51,876 bases of DNA from NCBI GenBank assembly GCA_963619325.1, contig CAVEVQ010000018.1, positions 1-51,876 on the forward strand. Direction: 5' to 3'. Under the pieces are notes generated by a model that had not been told where the DNA came from, made no database searches, and saw nothing but the letters and a program-made list of their open reading frames with translations. The position numbers and the translations under genes were made by a program. Numbering within the stretch: the stretch's first letter is position 1; each line of letters starts with the position of its first letter. This document shows, piece after piece, positions 25,886 through 35,275 of this stretch. The stretch is from UBA1181 sp963619325 (GTDB lineage Bacteria > Bacteroidota > Bacteroidia > Bacteroidales > Paludibacteraceae).

Positions 25886-26749
25886 ATGGATAAGAAAGAG
25901 ACTGCGATATTGTTGATTCACTGTCCTGATAAGCAAGGAATTTTGGCTGCTGTTACCGAGTTTATCAATGAGAATAAAGGTAATATTGTCTATTTGGATC
26001 AGTATGTAGACTATGTGCAGAATGTTTTTTTCATGCGAGTAGAGTGGGATTTGGAAGGATTCGGCATCCCGAAGGAGAAGATAGAGGACATATTCCGAAC
26101 CCTTTTTGCAAATCGTTATGAGATGAATTTTGAGCTTCACTTCTCGCAGGATAAGTTGAGGATGGCTTTGTTCGTGTCCAAAATGTCTCATTGTCTGTTT
26201 GATATTTTGTCCCGTTATATGGATGGAGGTCTTAATGTAGAGATACCGATGATAGTGAGCAACCATCCTGATTTGGAGTGGATAGGTCAGAAATTTGGCA
26301 TTCCGTTTCATGTTTTCCCAATCAATAAAGATAATAAGTCGGAGTTGGAGCCTCAGGAGATGGAACTGTTGCGCAACGAACATATTGATTTCATTGTTTT
26401 GGCCCGTTATATGCAAATCATTTCGCCTGAGATGATAAAGGAGTATCCGAACAGAATCATTAACATACATCACTCTTTCTTGCCTGCGTTTGTAGGTGCG
26501 AAGCCCTATCATGCAGCCTACGAGAGAGGTGTGAAGATTATCGGTGCTACTAGTCACTATGTTACGAGTGAGTTGGATGCAGGTCCGATTATTGAGCAGG
26601 ATGTTGTTCGTGTAACACACAAAGACACCGTGCAGTCGTTCATTCACAAAGGTCAGGATTTGGAAAAGATTGTCCTTTCCAGAGCAGTAGAGAAACATGT
26701 GGATAGAAAGGTATTGGTCTATAAGAATCGTACTGTTGTATTTAGTTAA
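25886..26749 (+). CDS. purU: Formyltetrahydrofolate deformylase
   Basis: Hydrolyses 10-formyl-THF to formate and THF, balancing one-carbon units. 287 residues: an N-terminal ACT domain (LLIHCPDKQGILAAVTEFI) is followed by a formyl-transferase-like catalytic domain with VSNHPDLEWIGQKFGIP, ARYMQIISPEM, NIHHSFLPAFVGAKPYHAAY and SHYVTSELDAGPIIEQD. The asparagine, histidine and aspartate of the formyltransferase site are present. It lies between recQ and a methyltransferase gene. Confidence 0.95.
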   Translation: MDKKETAILLIHCPDKQGILAAVTEFINENKGNIVYLDQYVDYVQNVFFMRVEWDLEGFGIPKEKIEDIFRTLFANRYEMNFELHFSQDKLRMALFVSKMSHCLFDILSRYMDGGLNVEIPMIVSNHPDLEWIGQKFGIPFHVFPINKDNKSELEPQEMELLRNEHIDFIVLARYMQIISPEMIKEYPNRIINIHHSFLPAFVGAKPYHAAYERGVKIIGATSHYVTSELDAGPIIEQDVVRVTHKDTVQSFIHKGQDLEKIVLSRAVEKHVDRKVLVYKNRTVVFS

Positions 26750-26763
26750 TAGATTTATTTCCA

Positions 26764-27948
26764 TTGAGTTTAGAAACTAATGAAAAAATAAAGGCGTACA
26801 TTCGACTTCATAGGGGGGAGGATGTACGCTTGTTGGCTTTAAAGAGAAATGACTTTACGGCAGACGAGCATTTATATGTTTTACAACAGATAGCAGGGTG
26901 GCAAATTGCAAAGAAAAAAATACCGTTATGGACTGACAATGAAGATGTTGTTTATCCTCCACATTTGTCAATGGAGCAATGTTCGTCGGAGGAGACTGCT
27001 ATGTATAAGCAGTCGGTTATTGAAAAAGGCGATGTTTATGCTGATTTGACAGGAGGAATGGGAGTTGATTTTTCGTTTGTTTCGAAAAATTTTGAATATT
27101 CGTATTATGTAGAACAAAATGAAGAGTTGTGTCGGTTGGCGCAACAAAATTTTAAAAATTTAGGAGTTCAGAAATTTGAGATTTGTCATCGGACGATGGA
27201 GTCTTTTCTGGCTGAAAACAAGAAGTTTAACACAGTTTTTGTAGATCCAGCCAGACGAGATGATTTAGGCAGGAAGGTGGTTTCTATTGCCGATTGTAGT
27301 CCGAATCTGTTAGAGTGGAAGGATCGGCTGTTGGAGGTATCGGAAACGATATGGATAAAATACTCTCCGATGTTGGATATTTCGTTAGCAATCAAAGAGT
27401 TAGAGAGAGTTGAAGAGTTGCATATTGTTTCGTTGAATAATGAGTGTAAGGAATTGCTTTTCTGTTTGAAAGGCGATAAAAATGGTGATGTTCATGTAAA
27501 GTGTGTGAATTTAGGTAAGAAAAAGGAGGTTTTCACTTTCCTATTAGGAGAGGAGCAATCTTGTGAGGCACGATATGCCACGAAGATGGGACGTTATTTG
27601 TATGAACCTAATGCTTCGGTGATGAAAGCGGGTGCGTTTAAACTATTGACGGAACATTTCCCTGTGAAAAAATTATCGGCAAGCAGTCATTTATATACGT
27701 CGGACGAGAAGGTCGAACTATTCCCGGGGCGTTCGTTTGAGGTGGAGTCTGTCTTTTCGATGAATAAGAAAGAGATAAAGAAGAGCTTAGGCGATTGCAA
27801 GAGAGCTAATATAACGGTGAGAAATTTTCCGTTGACAGTCAATCAGTTAAGAGAAAAACTGAAGATAGAAGAAGGGGGAGACATTTACCTGTTTGCGACG
27901 ACATTAGTGGATAAGAAAGTGTTGGTGAAGACTAAGAAGACAGTGTGA
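26764..27948 (+). CDS. SAM-dependent methyltransferase, PG1098/THUMP-like family
   Basis: 394 residues. The SAM-binding fold shows YADLTGGMGVDFSFVSKNF and YVEQNEELCRLAQQNF, and the active-site loop reads VFVDPARRDDLGRKVVSIADCSPNL. A THUMP-like C-terminal domain is plausible. An RNA or nucleotide substrate is likely but not established here. The start is TTG at 26764: a stop codon lies 6 codons upstream with no ATG or GTG between, the next Met is about 70 residues in, and the family N-terminus (helical, with LQQIAGWQIAKKKIPLW) needs this start. 14 nt after purU. Confidence 0.85.
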   Translation: MSLETNEKIKAYIRLHRGEDVRLLALKRNDFTADEHLYVLQQIAGWQIAKKKIPLWTDNEDVVYPPHLSMEQCSSEETAMYKQSVIEKGDVYADLTGGMGVDFSFVSKNFEYSYYVEQNEELCRLAQQNFKNLGVQKFEICHRTMESFLAENKKFNTVFVDPARRDDLGRKVVSIADCSPNLLEWKDRLLEVSETIWIKYSPMLDISLAIKELERVEELHIVSLNNECKELLFCLKGDKNGDVHVKCVNLGKKKEVFTFLLGEEQSCEARYATKMGRYLYEPNASVMKAGAFKLLTEHFPVKKLSASSHLYTSDEKVELFPGRSFEVESVFSMNKKEIKKSLGDCKRANITVRNFPLTVNQLREKLKIEEGGDIYLFATTLVDKKVLVKTKKTV

Positions 27949-28003
27949 TTAGAATCTAAGAAGAAAGATTTTAGGGTTTGTTAATAAGACGTTTGCAATA
28001 ATC

Positions 28004-28034
28004 TTGTTGATGGAGCTATAAGGGTGTAACTTTG
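28004..28034 (+). promoter_or_regulatory. Promoter of dnaE
   Basis: TTG (28004-28006), 20 nt, TAACTTTG (28027-28034). This leaves a leader of about 70 nt before the dnaE ATG. Confidence 0.75.
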
Positions 28035-28111
28035 AAAGAAGTGTTTCTTACAAAGTTGTCTTATTTGTAAATATTTGATATACAATAAGATAATAACAAT
28101 AAAAGTAGTTT

Positions 28112-31100
28112 ATGGGAAAATTTGTTCATTTACATGTCCACTCGCATTATTCAATATTGGATGGAATGTCGAAAGTGCCAGATTTGATAGACAAAGCGCG
28201 TAAATGTGGGATGAATGCGATAGCGTTGACCGATCATGGAAATATGTTTGGAATCAAGGAGTTCACAGACTATTCCAACAAGGTGAATGGCAAGGTGAAA
28301 GATCAAATAAAGGAGCAGCAGGCAGTACTTGATTCAGATGATTCAACAGAAGAGCAGAAAGAGTCTGCAAAAGTGGCCATAGAGGAGTTGAACAAACAAT
28401 TTTTCACACCGATTATTGGAGTGGAAGCCTATTGTGCGAGAAGGACACTTTACGATAAGAATAAAGATTATAAGGAGATTAATGCTGAGACAGGCAAGGA
28501 GGTGATTGTCGACAAGAGTGGATGGCATCTCACCCTGTTAGCAAAGAATAAGAAGGGTTATCAGAATCTTTGTAAGTTGGTTTCGATAGCGTGGGTGGAT
28601 GGTAACTATCACCGTCCGCGTATTGACAAAAACATACTGCAACAGTATCATGAAGGTTTGATAGTGTCATCTGCTTGTTTAGGAGGAGAGATAGACCAAT
28701 TGTTGATGGCAGGCAGATATGACGATGCGAAAAAGTCTGTGGAATGGTTCAAAAGCATTTTTGGAGAAGATTATTATTTGGAGATAATGCGCCATGAGAC
28801 GGATAAGCCGAACGCAGACCGTAACGTGTATGAGCGGCAGAAGCAGATTAATCCGGAAATTCTTAGGTTAGGAAAAGAGACAGGCGTAAAAGTTATCGCC
28901 ACGAATGACGTACACTTTGTTGAGGAGGAGCATGGCGAAGCACATGACAGGTTGATTTGTCTGAGTACGGGTAAATTGCTGAAAGACCAAGACAGAATGC
29001 ACTATACGAAGCAAGAGTGGTTGAAATCTCCAGAGGAGATGGTGGCGATCTTCAGTGACGTGCCCGAGGTGTTGACTAACACATTGGAGGTTGCAAGTAA
29101 GGTTGAGACCTATTCAATTGAGTCGGGACCCATCATGCCAAAATTTGATATTCCTGAAAGTTTTGGTACAGAAGAGGAGTATCGAAGAAAATTCACGGAG
29201 CAAGATTTATTTGATGAGTTTACGAGGAACGAGAAAGGGGAGGTGGTGCTTTCGCAAGAGGATGCAGAGAAAAAAATCAAGAGATTAGGCGGATATGAGA
29301 AACTTTACCGTATCAAATTAGAGGCTGATTATTTGGCAGAATTGACGTGGAAAGGGGCGCACAAACGTTATGGAGAGAACATGACAGAGGAACAACGAGA
29401 TCGCATCATATTCGAGTTGCATATCATGAAGACGATGGGATTCCCAGGTTACTTTTTGATTGTGATGGATTATATTCGGGCGGCGAGGGAGGAGCTAAGT
29501 GTGTCGGTAGGTCCGGGACGTGGATCGGCGGCAGGTTCGGTTGTCGCTTATTGTTTGAAGATTACGGACGTAGACCCTCTGAAGTATGACTTGCTGTTTG
29601 AGCGTTTTTTGAATCCGGACCGTATATCTCTTCCAGATATAGATGTTGACTTTGACGATGATGGTCGAGGGGAGGTTTTGCGTTGGGTGACGAGGAAATA
29701 TGGTAAGGAAAAGGTGGCGCATATTATCACATACGGAACGATGGCTACGAAATCGTCGATTCAGGATGTCAGTCGTGTTCAAGAAATTCCGTTGCCGACC
29801 GTTGCAGATATAAAACGATGTATTCCAGATAAGTTTGATGACAGTATCAAGGATGAGAAAGGCAAATCGCCAAAAGTCAATTTACGAAATTGTTTGAAAT
29901 ATGTTCCTGAATTTAAGCGTTACTATGAGGGCAGTGATGAGAATGTCTCGTCTATGATTCGTTATGCGACGCAGTTGGAGGATACGATACGACAGATAGG
30001 AATTCATGCGTGTGGAGTTATTATCGGAGCAGACGACTTGACAAATTTTGCGCCAGTCTCGACGGTAAGAGACAAGGACACGAACGAGGATGTGATGGTG
30101 ACGCAGTATGATGGTCATGTGATTGAGTCTGTCGGATTGATTAAGATGGACTTTCTCGGACTCAAGACGTTGAGTATCATAAAAGAAGCCATAAAAAATA
30201 TCAAACTATCTCATGGAATAGATTTGGATATAGACACTATCCCGATAGACGATGAGGCGACGTATAAACTTTATAGTGATGGTGCGACGATAGGGACATT
30301 TCAGTTTGAGTCGCCGGGGATGCAGAAATATTTGCGTCAACTACAGCCGAGTGTGTTTGAAGATTTGATTGCGATGAATGCGTTGTATCGTCCAGGACCA
30401 ATGGATTATATTCCTCAGTTTATTGCAAGAAAGCATGGACAAGAGCCGATAGAGTATGACATACCGTGCATGGAGCAGTACTTAAAAGACACCTATGGCG
30501 TAACCGTATACCAGGAGCAGGTCATGCTTCTAAGTCGTTTGCTGGCTAATTTTACCCGTGGCGAATCCGATATGTTGCGTAAGGCGATGGGAAAGAAGCA
30601 GATAGCGGTGTTGAACAAGTTGAAGCCCAAGTTTGTTTCTCAGGGAGAAGCCAATGGACATCCGAAAGTCAAGTTGGAGAAAATTTGGGCAGATTGGGAG
30701 AAATTTGCATCGTATGCGTTCAATAAATCGCATGCGACATGTTATTCGTGGGTTGCCTATCAGACTGCCTATTTGAAGGCACATTATCCAGCAGATTATA
30801 TGGCGGCCAACTTGACGCGAAGTATGGATAGCATATCCGATATCACGAAGTTTATGGATGAATGTAAACGAATGGGTATCAATGTGTTGATTCCGAATGT
30901 CAATGAGAGTGAACATAATTTCACTTCTAATAGTGAAGGCAATATACGATTTGGATTGGCGGGAATAAAAGGAGTTGGAATGGGAGCGGTGGACGCGATC
31001 ATTAAGGAGCGTGAGAAAAATGGCAAATATAAGGACATCTATGATTTTGTGGAGCGAGTCAATCTGACGGCATGTGGAAAGAAGACGATTGAGACATTGG

Positions 31101-32014
31101 CTATGGCAGGTGCTTTTGATTGTTTTTCTGAGGTGAAAAGGGAAAATTTCATGCAAGCCGCTTTTGTAGATAGCATTCACGCATATGGGACGAGAGTGCA
31201 GAATGACAAAGGAAAGGTGCAACTGCAACTCAGTCTGTTCGACAGTTCAGAAATGGATGCGATGGTGATGAAACCAAAGATACCGAAAGTGGAGTCAATC
31301 TCAAGAATGGACAAGCTGAACAAGGAGAGAGAGTTGGTTGGCATCTTTCTGTCTTCACATCCATTAGACGATTATTATGTTGTGTTGAAACATGTCTGTA
31401 ATGCAGAAATGGTTGATTTTTCGGATGATTGGAACGGACCGCTGTTTGTCAATGAAGAGAAGGAAGTAGCAATGCAAGACAAAGAGGTGATTGTCGGAGG
31501 AATGGTTACTGCTGTGAAGGAAGTTACCACGAAAGCGGGCAATATAATGCGGATTGTTTCGCTGCAAGATTATTCTGGCACACATCAATTCTCATTCTTT
31601 AGCGATGAAATCGGTAAATATGGAAATTATCTAACTATAGGATACAGCATAATGCTGAGAGGTAAGTATGGTAAGCGAAATAGTTATGATAAGACGAGGC
31701 GCTTTATGTATCACGGAGTGCAGTTTCTGTCTGATGTGGCGAAAACGGGTGTAAAGGATATTTATGTACGAATTAGTGCCCGAGAAGAGGCGGATTTGAA
31801 CACGAAACTATTGGATTTCAAGACTCTGATAGCCGAGAAGGTGAAAGAGGGCGACGCTGGAGGAGCCAATTTACATTTAGCTTTACAGTTGTCATCATTC
31901 CCTTATCCGATTAACTTGAAATCAAGAAACACCTATTTGACTGTGAATAGAGAGTTGCTGACAGCGTTGGATTCTCTGAATTTGACCTATTGGCTTACTT
32001 CGGAATATGCCTAA
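28112..32014 (+). CDS. dnaE: DNA polymerase III subunit alpha
   Basis: Replicative polymerase catalytic subunit, 1300 residues. The N-terminal PHP domain starts FVHLHVHSHYSILDG and has an acidic insert near residues 60-95 rich in Glu, Gln and Asp. The polymerase core contains GPGRGSAAGSVV (about 467-478) and the catalytic aspartates in PDIDVDFDDDGRGEV (about 508-522). A helix-hairpin-helix region and an OB-fold (about 1130-1180) follow. Length exceeds the usual 1160 mainly through inserts. Its stop is 10 nt from the end of the convergent rsmF-like gene. Confidence 0.97.
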   Translation: MGKFVHLHVHSHYSILDGMSKVPDLIDKARKCGMNAIALTDHGNMFGIKEFTDYSNKVNGKVKDQIKEQQAVLDSDDSTEEQKESAKVAIEELNKQFFTPIIGVEAYCARRTLYDKNKDYKEINAETGKEVIVDKSGWHLTLLAKNKKGYQNLCKLVSIAWVDGNYHRPRIDKNILQQYHEGLIVSSACLGGEIDQLLMAGRYDDAKKSVEWFKSIFGEDYYLEIMRHETDKPNADRNVYERQKQINPEILRLGKETGVKVIATNDVHFVEEEHGEAHDRLICLSTGKLLKDQDRMHYTKQEWLKSPEEMVAIFSDVPEVLTNTLEVASKVETYSIESGPIMPKFDIPESFGTEEEYRRKFTEQDLFDEFTRNEKGEVVLSQEDAEKKIKRLGGYEKLYRIKLEADYLAELTWKGAHKRYGENMTEEQRDRIIFELHIMKTMGFPGYFLIVMDYIRAAREELSVSVGPGRGSAAGSVVAYCLKITDVDPLKYDLLFERFLNPDRISLPDIDVDFDDDGRGEVLRWVTRKYGKEKVAHIITYGTMATKSSIQDVSRVQEIPLPTVADIKRCIPDKFDDSIKDEKGKSPKVNLRNCLKYVPEFKRYYEGSDENVSSMIRYATQLEDTIRQIGIHACGVIIGADDLTNFAPVSTVRDKDTNEDVMVTQYDGHVIESVGLIKMDFLGLKTLSIIKEAIKNIKLSHGIDLDIDTIPIDDEATYKLYSDGATIGTFQFESPGMQKYLRQLQPSVFEDLIAMNALYRPGPMDYIPQFIARKHGQEPIEYDIPCMEQYLKDTYGVTVYQEQVMLLSRLLANFTRGESDMLRKAMGKKQIAVLNKLKPKFVSQGEANGHPKVKLEKIWADWEKFASYAFNKSHATCYSWVAYQTAYLKAHYPADYMAANLTRSMDSISDITKFMDECKRMGINVLIPNVNESEHNFTSNSEGNIRFGLAGIKGVGMGAVDAIIKEREKNGKYKDIYDFVERVNLTACGKKTIETLAMAGAFDCFSEVKRENFMQAAFVDSIHAYGTRVQNDKGKVQLQLSLFDSSEMDAMVMKPKIPKVESISRMDKLNKERELVGIFLSSHPLDDYYVVLKHVCNAEMVDFSDDWNGPLFVNEEKEVAMQDKEVIVGGMVTAVKEVTTKAGNIMRIVSLQDYSGTHQFSFFSDEIGKYGNYLTIGYSIMLRGKYGKRNSYDKTRRFMYHGVQFLSDVAKTGVKDIYVRISAREEADLNTKLLDFKTLIAEKVKEGDAGGANLHLALQLSSFPYPINLKSRNTYLTVNRELLTALDSLNLTYWLTSEYA

Positions 32015-32024
32015 GAAAAAACAG

Positions 32025-33437
32025 TTAGATTATTGGAGCGTAGCTTTTCTCGTCCATTTCCATTCTAATACGCCACTCTTGGGGGAATAGATTATTACAT
32101 CTGTTCCCTAAGTTTTTGCCGAATCCCAAAGGAACATTTTTGAAGGTGAAGAGAACGATACCTTGAGGAACGTCTGAGAGTATAAGATTTTCTTTCTTAA
32201 GGTATCTAATCGCCATGTTCCAATCACATTCTATCGTTGGAAAGGCATTTTTTTTGAGAGACCAAGCAAGAGCCAACGCTTCATCGGGAATGACGTCCTT
32301 ACCCTTGAGAGTTCCTATCGGAAGTCCATTTCGTAGTGTGTGTAGATTTTGTTGGAAGAGAGTAGCATAGTCAATAAATGATTTTGAGACTGCGGAAATT
32401 GAGTTGTTGTCAAAAATGAATTCATATTTATCGTTTAACCACTCATCACATTGATTTTTGATATCTTTAGGTAATGGGGTGCTTTTTGCTTTTATTTTTT
32501 CCTTTGTATTTTTTTTATTCTTCAATTTCAAGGTTGATTGTTCACTCGTTTTTTGGAGAATGGCGAGGAAAAGACCTTCGCTCTTTGTCTTGTGAGGGTA
32601 GAAGTGGTAGCCGCAGTCTGATTCAGTGATGTTCCAATTGAGGTTGAAGTCAACTTTCAGAATGTCAGCACCTAGGCATTGCGAGATCCAACGTACGTTT
32701 TTCTCGTTTTCCTCTTCGTTGTAGGTGCAGGTGCTGTAGATGAGTAATCCGTTTTCTTTGAGGGAAGGGAAGACATCGGACACGATGCGACGTTGCCTTT
32801 CGTAGCAGAGTTGCACGTTGTTGAGCGACCAGTCTTCAATAGCCTTGTCATCTTTACGGAACATTCCCTCACCCGAGCAAGGAGCGTCTACAAGAATGAG
32901 ATCAAAAATGCCGGATAGTTTGCCAAAATCTTTCGGATCGTTTTGTGTGACTGTAATATTGGGAGCTCCCCATTTCGTCAGGTTTTCGTTTAGAATACCG
33001 ACACGAGTTTTCATAACCTCGTTAGCCACCAACCAACCTTTCCCTTTTAGGATAGATGCCAGAATAGACGATTTTCCCCCTGGCGCTGCACATAAGTCCA
33101 ACATAAGAGGCTCGTCTGACTCTAATTTGTCAAAATGCTGTTTTACAGCATATTCAAGGAACATAGATGCCGCCTCTTGAGGGTAGTAGACACCTGCGTG
33201 GAGCAGAGGGTCCATCGTGAATAGAGGTCTATTAGACAGATACTTACCCGATTTACACCAAGGAATCAAGTCAGAAGAGTCGACTTCGTTTAACAAGTTG
33301 AATTCAGTACATTTTGCGGTGTTGAGACGAATGCTCGTAACACGTTCGCTGTCAATGGCTTTTAGTAAGTCGGCAGTCTCATTCTCACCTAAAAGACCAA
33401 TCATTTGTCGGATAAAATCCTCAGAAATGGGTTGCAT
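32025..33437 (-). CDS. rsmF: RsmF/NOL1-family rRNA (cytosine-5)-methyltransferase
   Basis: 470 residues. The SAM-binding motif is LCAAPGGKSSILA, followed by LVDAPCSGEGMFRKD and STCTYNEEENEKNV, which carry the two catalytic cysteines of the m5C-RNA methyltransferase family. The C-terminal third resembles the RsmF-specific domain and ends GNRCNNLFPQEWRIRM. The symbol is given by family; the exact rRNA site cannot be read from sequence. It is convergent with dnaE and divergent from cca. A CTTG, 20 nt, GAATTTTG pair lies upstream as a weak promoter. ATG start at 33437. Confidence 0.85.
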   Translation of the reverse strand: MQPISEDFIRQMIGLLGENETADLLKAIDSERVTSIRLNTAKCTEFNLLNEVDSSDLIPWCKSGKYLSNRPLFTMDPLLHAGVYYPQEAASMFLEYAVKQHFDKLESDEPLMLDLCAAPGGKSSILASILKGKGWLVANEVMKTRVGILNENLTKWGAPNITVTQNDPKDFGKLSGIFDLILVDAPCSGEGMFRKDDKAIEDWSLNNVQLCYERQRRIVSDVFPSLKENGLLIYSTCTYNEEENEKNVRWISQCLGADILKVDFNLNWNITESDCGYHFYPHKTKSEGLFLAILQKTSEQSTLKLKNKKNTKEKIKAKSTPLPKDIKNQCDEWLNDKYEFIFDNNSISAVSKSFIDYATLFQQNLHTLRNGLPIGTLKGKDVIPDEALALAWSLKKNAFPTIECDWNMAIRYLKKENLILSDVPQGIVLFTFKNVPLGFGKNLGNRCNNLFPQEWRIRMEMDEKSYAPII

Positions 33438-33566
33438 ACGAAAACAATAAATTTTGACACGGCAAAATTCGTACTAATTTGCTACTTTTGCAAGTAAATG
33501 CGTTTGTAAGTGATAAAATAGACGTTTGAAAAAAATAAAAAAAGAGACGAAAAAGAAGAACGAAAG

Positions 33567-34973
33567 GTGGAAAAATACTTGGATAACAAGGTCTTCCGAC
33601 TGATTTCGGAAGTGGCTGATTCGCAAGGCGTTGAGTGTTATGTGATAGGTGGTTTTGTTCGTGATATTTTGTTAGAGAGGCCATCTAACGACATAGACAT
33701 TGTGGTTGTTGGATCTGGAATATCCGTGGCGGAGGCGTTTCATAGAGCTTGGAAGGGGAGTACACTTTCGGTTTTCAAGAGTTTTGGAACGGCTCAGGTG
33801 AAGTTGAAGCATATAGAAGTGGAGTTCGTTGGCGCGCGAAAGGAGTCGTATCGTGCTGATTCTCGTAATCCTATTGTTGAAGATGGAACGTTAGAAGACG
33901 ACCAAAACAGGCGTGATTTCACGGTAAATGCGATGGCTTTATGTTTGAACAAAGCCCGTTTTGGCGAGTTGGTTGATCCGTTTAACGGCATGGAGGATTT
34001 GGAGAACAAAATATTGCGGACTCCGTTGGATCCGGACATTACCTTTAGCGACGACCCTTTGCGGATGATGCGTTGTGTGCGTTTTGCCTCTCAGTTGTCG
34101 TTTTTTATTGAGCAGAACACGTTCAATGCGTTGGGGAGGATGAAAGAGCGTATTTCCATCATCACGAAAGAGCGGATAAACGAGGAGTTGAATAAGATCA
34201 TGATGTCTAAACGTCCGTCTGTGGGTTTGGTTTTGATGGAGCAGTGTGGTTTGATGGAGCTGGTTTTACCAGAGATCCATGCGTTAGCAGCCACAGAAGA
34301 GAAAGATGGTGTTGGACACAAGAATAATTTCACCCATACTATGCAGGTGGTAGATAGTGTGGCGGAGAAGTCGGACGACCTATGGCTGCGTTGGGCTGCG
34401 TTGCTCCACGATGTAGGGAAACCCGCTACGAAGAAGTGGGTGGACAAGGTAGGGTGGACATTCTACAATCATAATTATGTGGGAGCAAAGATCACGTCGA
34501 AATTGTTCAAGCGTATGAAGATGCCAATGAATGAGAAGATGAAGTTCGTCATCAAGATGGTGTTGCTTCACATGCGTCCGATAGCGTTGGTAGAAGATGG
34601 TGTAACCGATTCTGCCATTCGACGTTTGCTTTTCGATGCAGGCGATGATATTGATGCCTTGATGACACTTTGTCAGGCGGACATCACTTCGAAAAATCAG
34701 GAGAGGGTGCGTAAGTATAAGGAGAATTACGCAAGGGTGCAGCAGAAGATGAGGGAGATTGAGGAGAAAGACAGAGTCCGCAATTTCCAACCTCCGGTGT
34801 CTGGTGAGGAGATTATGAAAGTGTTTAATTTGCCACCCTGCGCTGAGATTGGTAAGATTAAGAATGCGATAAAGGATGCCGTTTTGGATGGAATTATTCC
34901 TAACGAGTATGAGCCTGCTTATGAGTTTATGATACAAGAGGCAAAAAAATTAGGGATAGAGAAGAAATTGTGA
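33567..34973 (+). CDS. cca: CCA-adding tRNA nucleotidyltransferase with HD domain
   Basis: Adds or repairs the 3' CCA of tRNAs, needed here because the two tRNA genes seen do not encode CCA. 468 residues: the head has GGFVRDILLERPSNDIDIVVVG with the catalytic aspartates, then the RRDFTVNAMALCL and DDPLRMMRCVRFASQL motifs, and a C-terminal HD hydrolase-type domain (WAALLHDVGKPATKKW). The start is GTG at 33567: no ATG is in frame after the upstream stop, and the family starts at this point. A TACTTTTG -7 element lies at 33483-33490. Whether it adds CCA or only A cannot be told from sequence alone. Confidence 0.92.
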   Translation: MEKYLDNKVFRLISEVADSQGVECYVIGGFVRDILLERPSNDIDIVVVGSGISVAEAFHRAWKGSTLSVFKSFGTAQVKLKHIEVEFVGARKESYRADSRNPIVEDGTLEDDQNRRDFTVNAMALCLNKARFGELVDPFNGMEDLENKILRTPLDPDITFSDDPLRMMRCVRFASQLSFFIEQNTFNALGRMKERISIITKERINEELNKIMMSKRPSVGLVLMEQCGLMELVLPEIHALAATEEKDGVGHKNNFTHTMQVVDSVAEKSDDLWLRWAALLHDVGKPATKKWVDKVGWTFYNHNYVGAKITSKLFKRMKMPMNEKMKFVIKMVLLHMRPIALVEDGVTDSAIRRLLFDAGDDIDALMTLCQADITSKNQERVRKYKENYARVQQKMREIEEKDRVRNFQPPVSGEEIMKVFNLPPCAEIGKIKNAIKDAVLDGIIPNEYEPAYEFMIQEAKKLGIEKKL

Positions 34974-35021
34974 TATAGTATTTTATAAAGTCTGATAAGA
35001 ACTAAAACTTTATTAGGAGAT

Positions 35022-35216
35022 ATGGATGATATTCAGCATATAATGGAACATGGGACAGTTTTCAAAAAATCGTCTGAGCATGTCAATAAAGATCAAAAGA
35101 AGGGGGTGAAGACGAAAGCCAAGCGCACCTCGTATGTAAAAGGTACTCATGGCTCGGGATCGGCGAAGATGAAGGCTGAGTATAAGCGAAGGAGACAAAA
35201 CCGTCACAAGAATTAG
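35022..35216 (+). CDS. Small basic protein of unknown function
   Basis: 64 residues, strongly basic, with about 18 lysines and arginines, most in the C-terminal half (KKGVKTKAKRTSYVKG, KAEYKRRRQNRHKN). No signal peptide or membrane segment. A clear AGGAGA lies directly upstream of the ATG. The charge suggests nucleic-acid or ribosome association, but I recognise no family. It lies between cca (48 nt) and the large surface protein gene (59 nt). Confidence 0.6.
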   Translation: MDDIQHIMEHGTVFKKSSEHVNKDQKKGVKTKAKRTSYVKGTHGSGSAKMKAEYKRRRQNRHKN

Positions 35217-35275
35217 CAAGGCAGAGAGGTGAGATAAGTTTTCCTGCCTGTTCCTATCAAATAAAAAAATGGGGA

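Noticed and set aside
25835..26764. 309-codon open frame on the minus strand, opposite purU
   Set aside because: It lies exactly opposite purU, whose family motifs are unmistakable. The translation is rich in Leu, Ile and His with no recognisable domain, as expected for a codon-bias shadow.
30530..31228. 232-codon open frame opposite dnaE
   Set aside because: It overlaps the conserved DNA polymerase III alpha coding region, shows no family motif and has no promoter or ribosome binding site.
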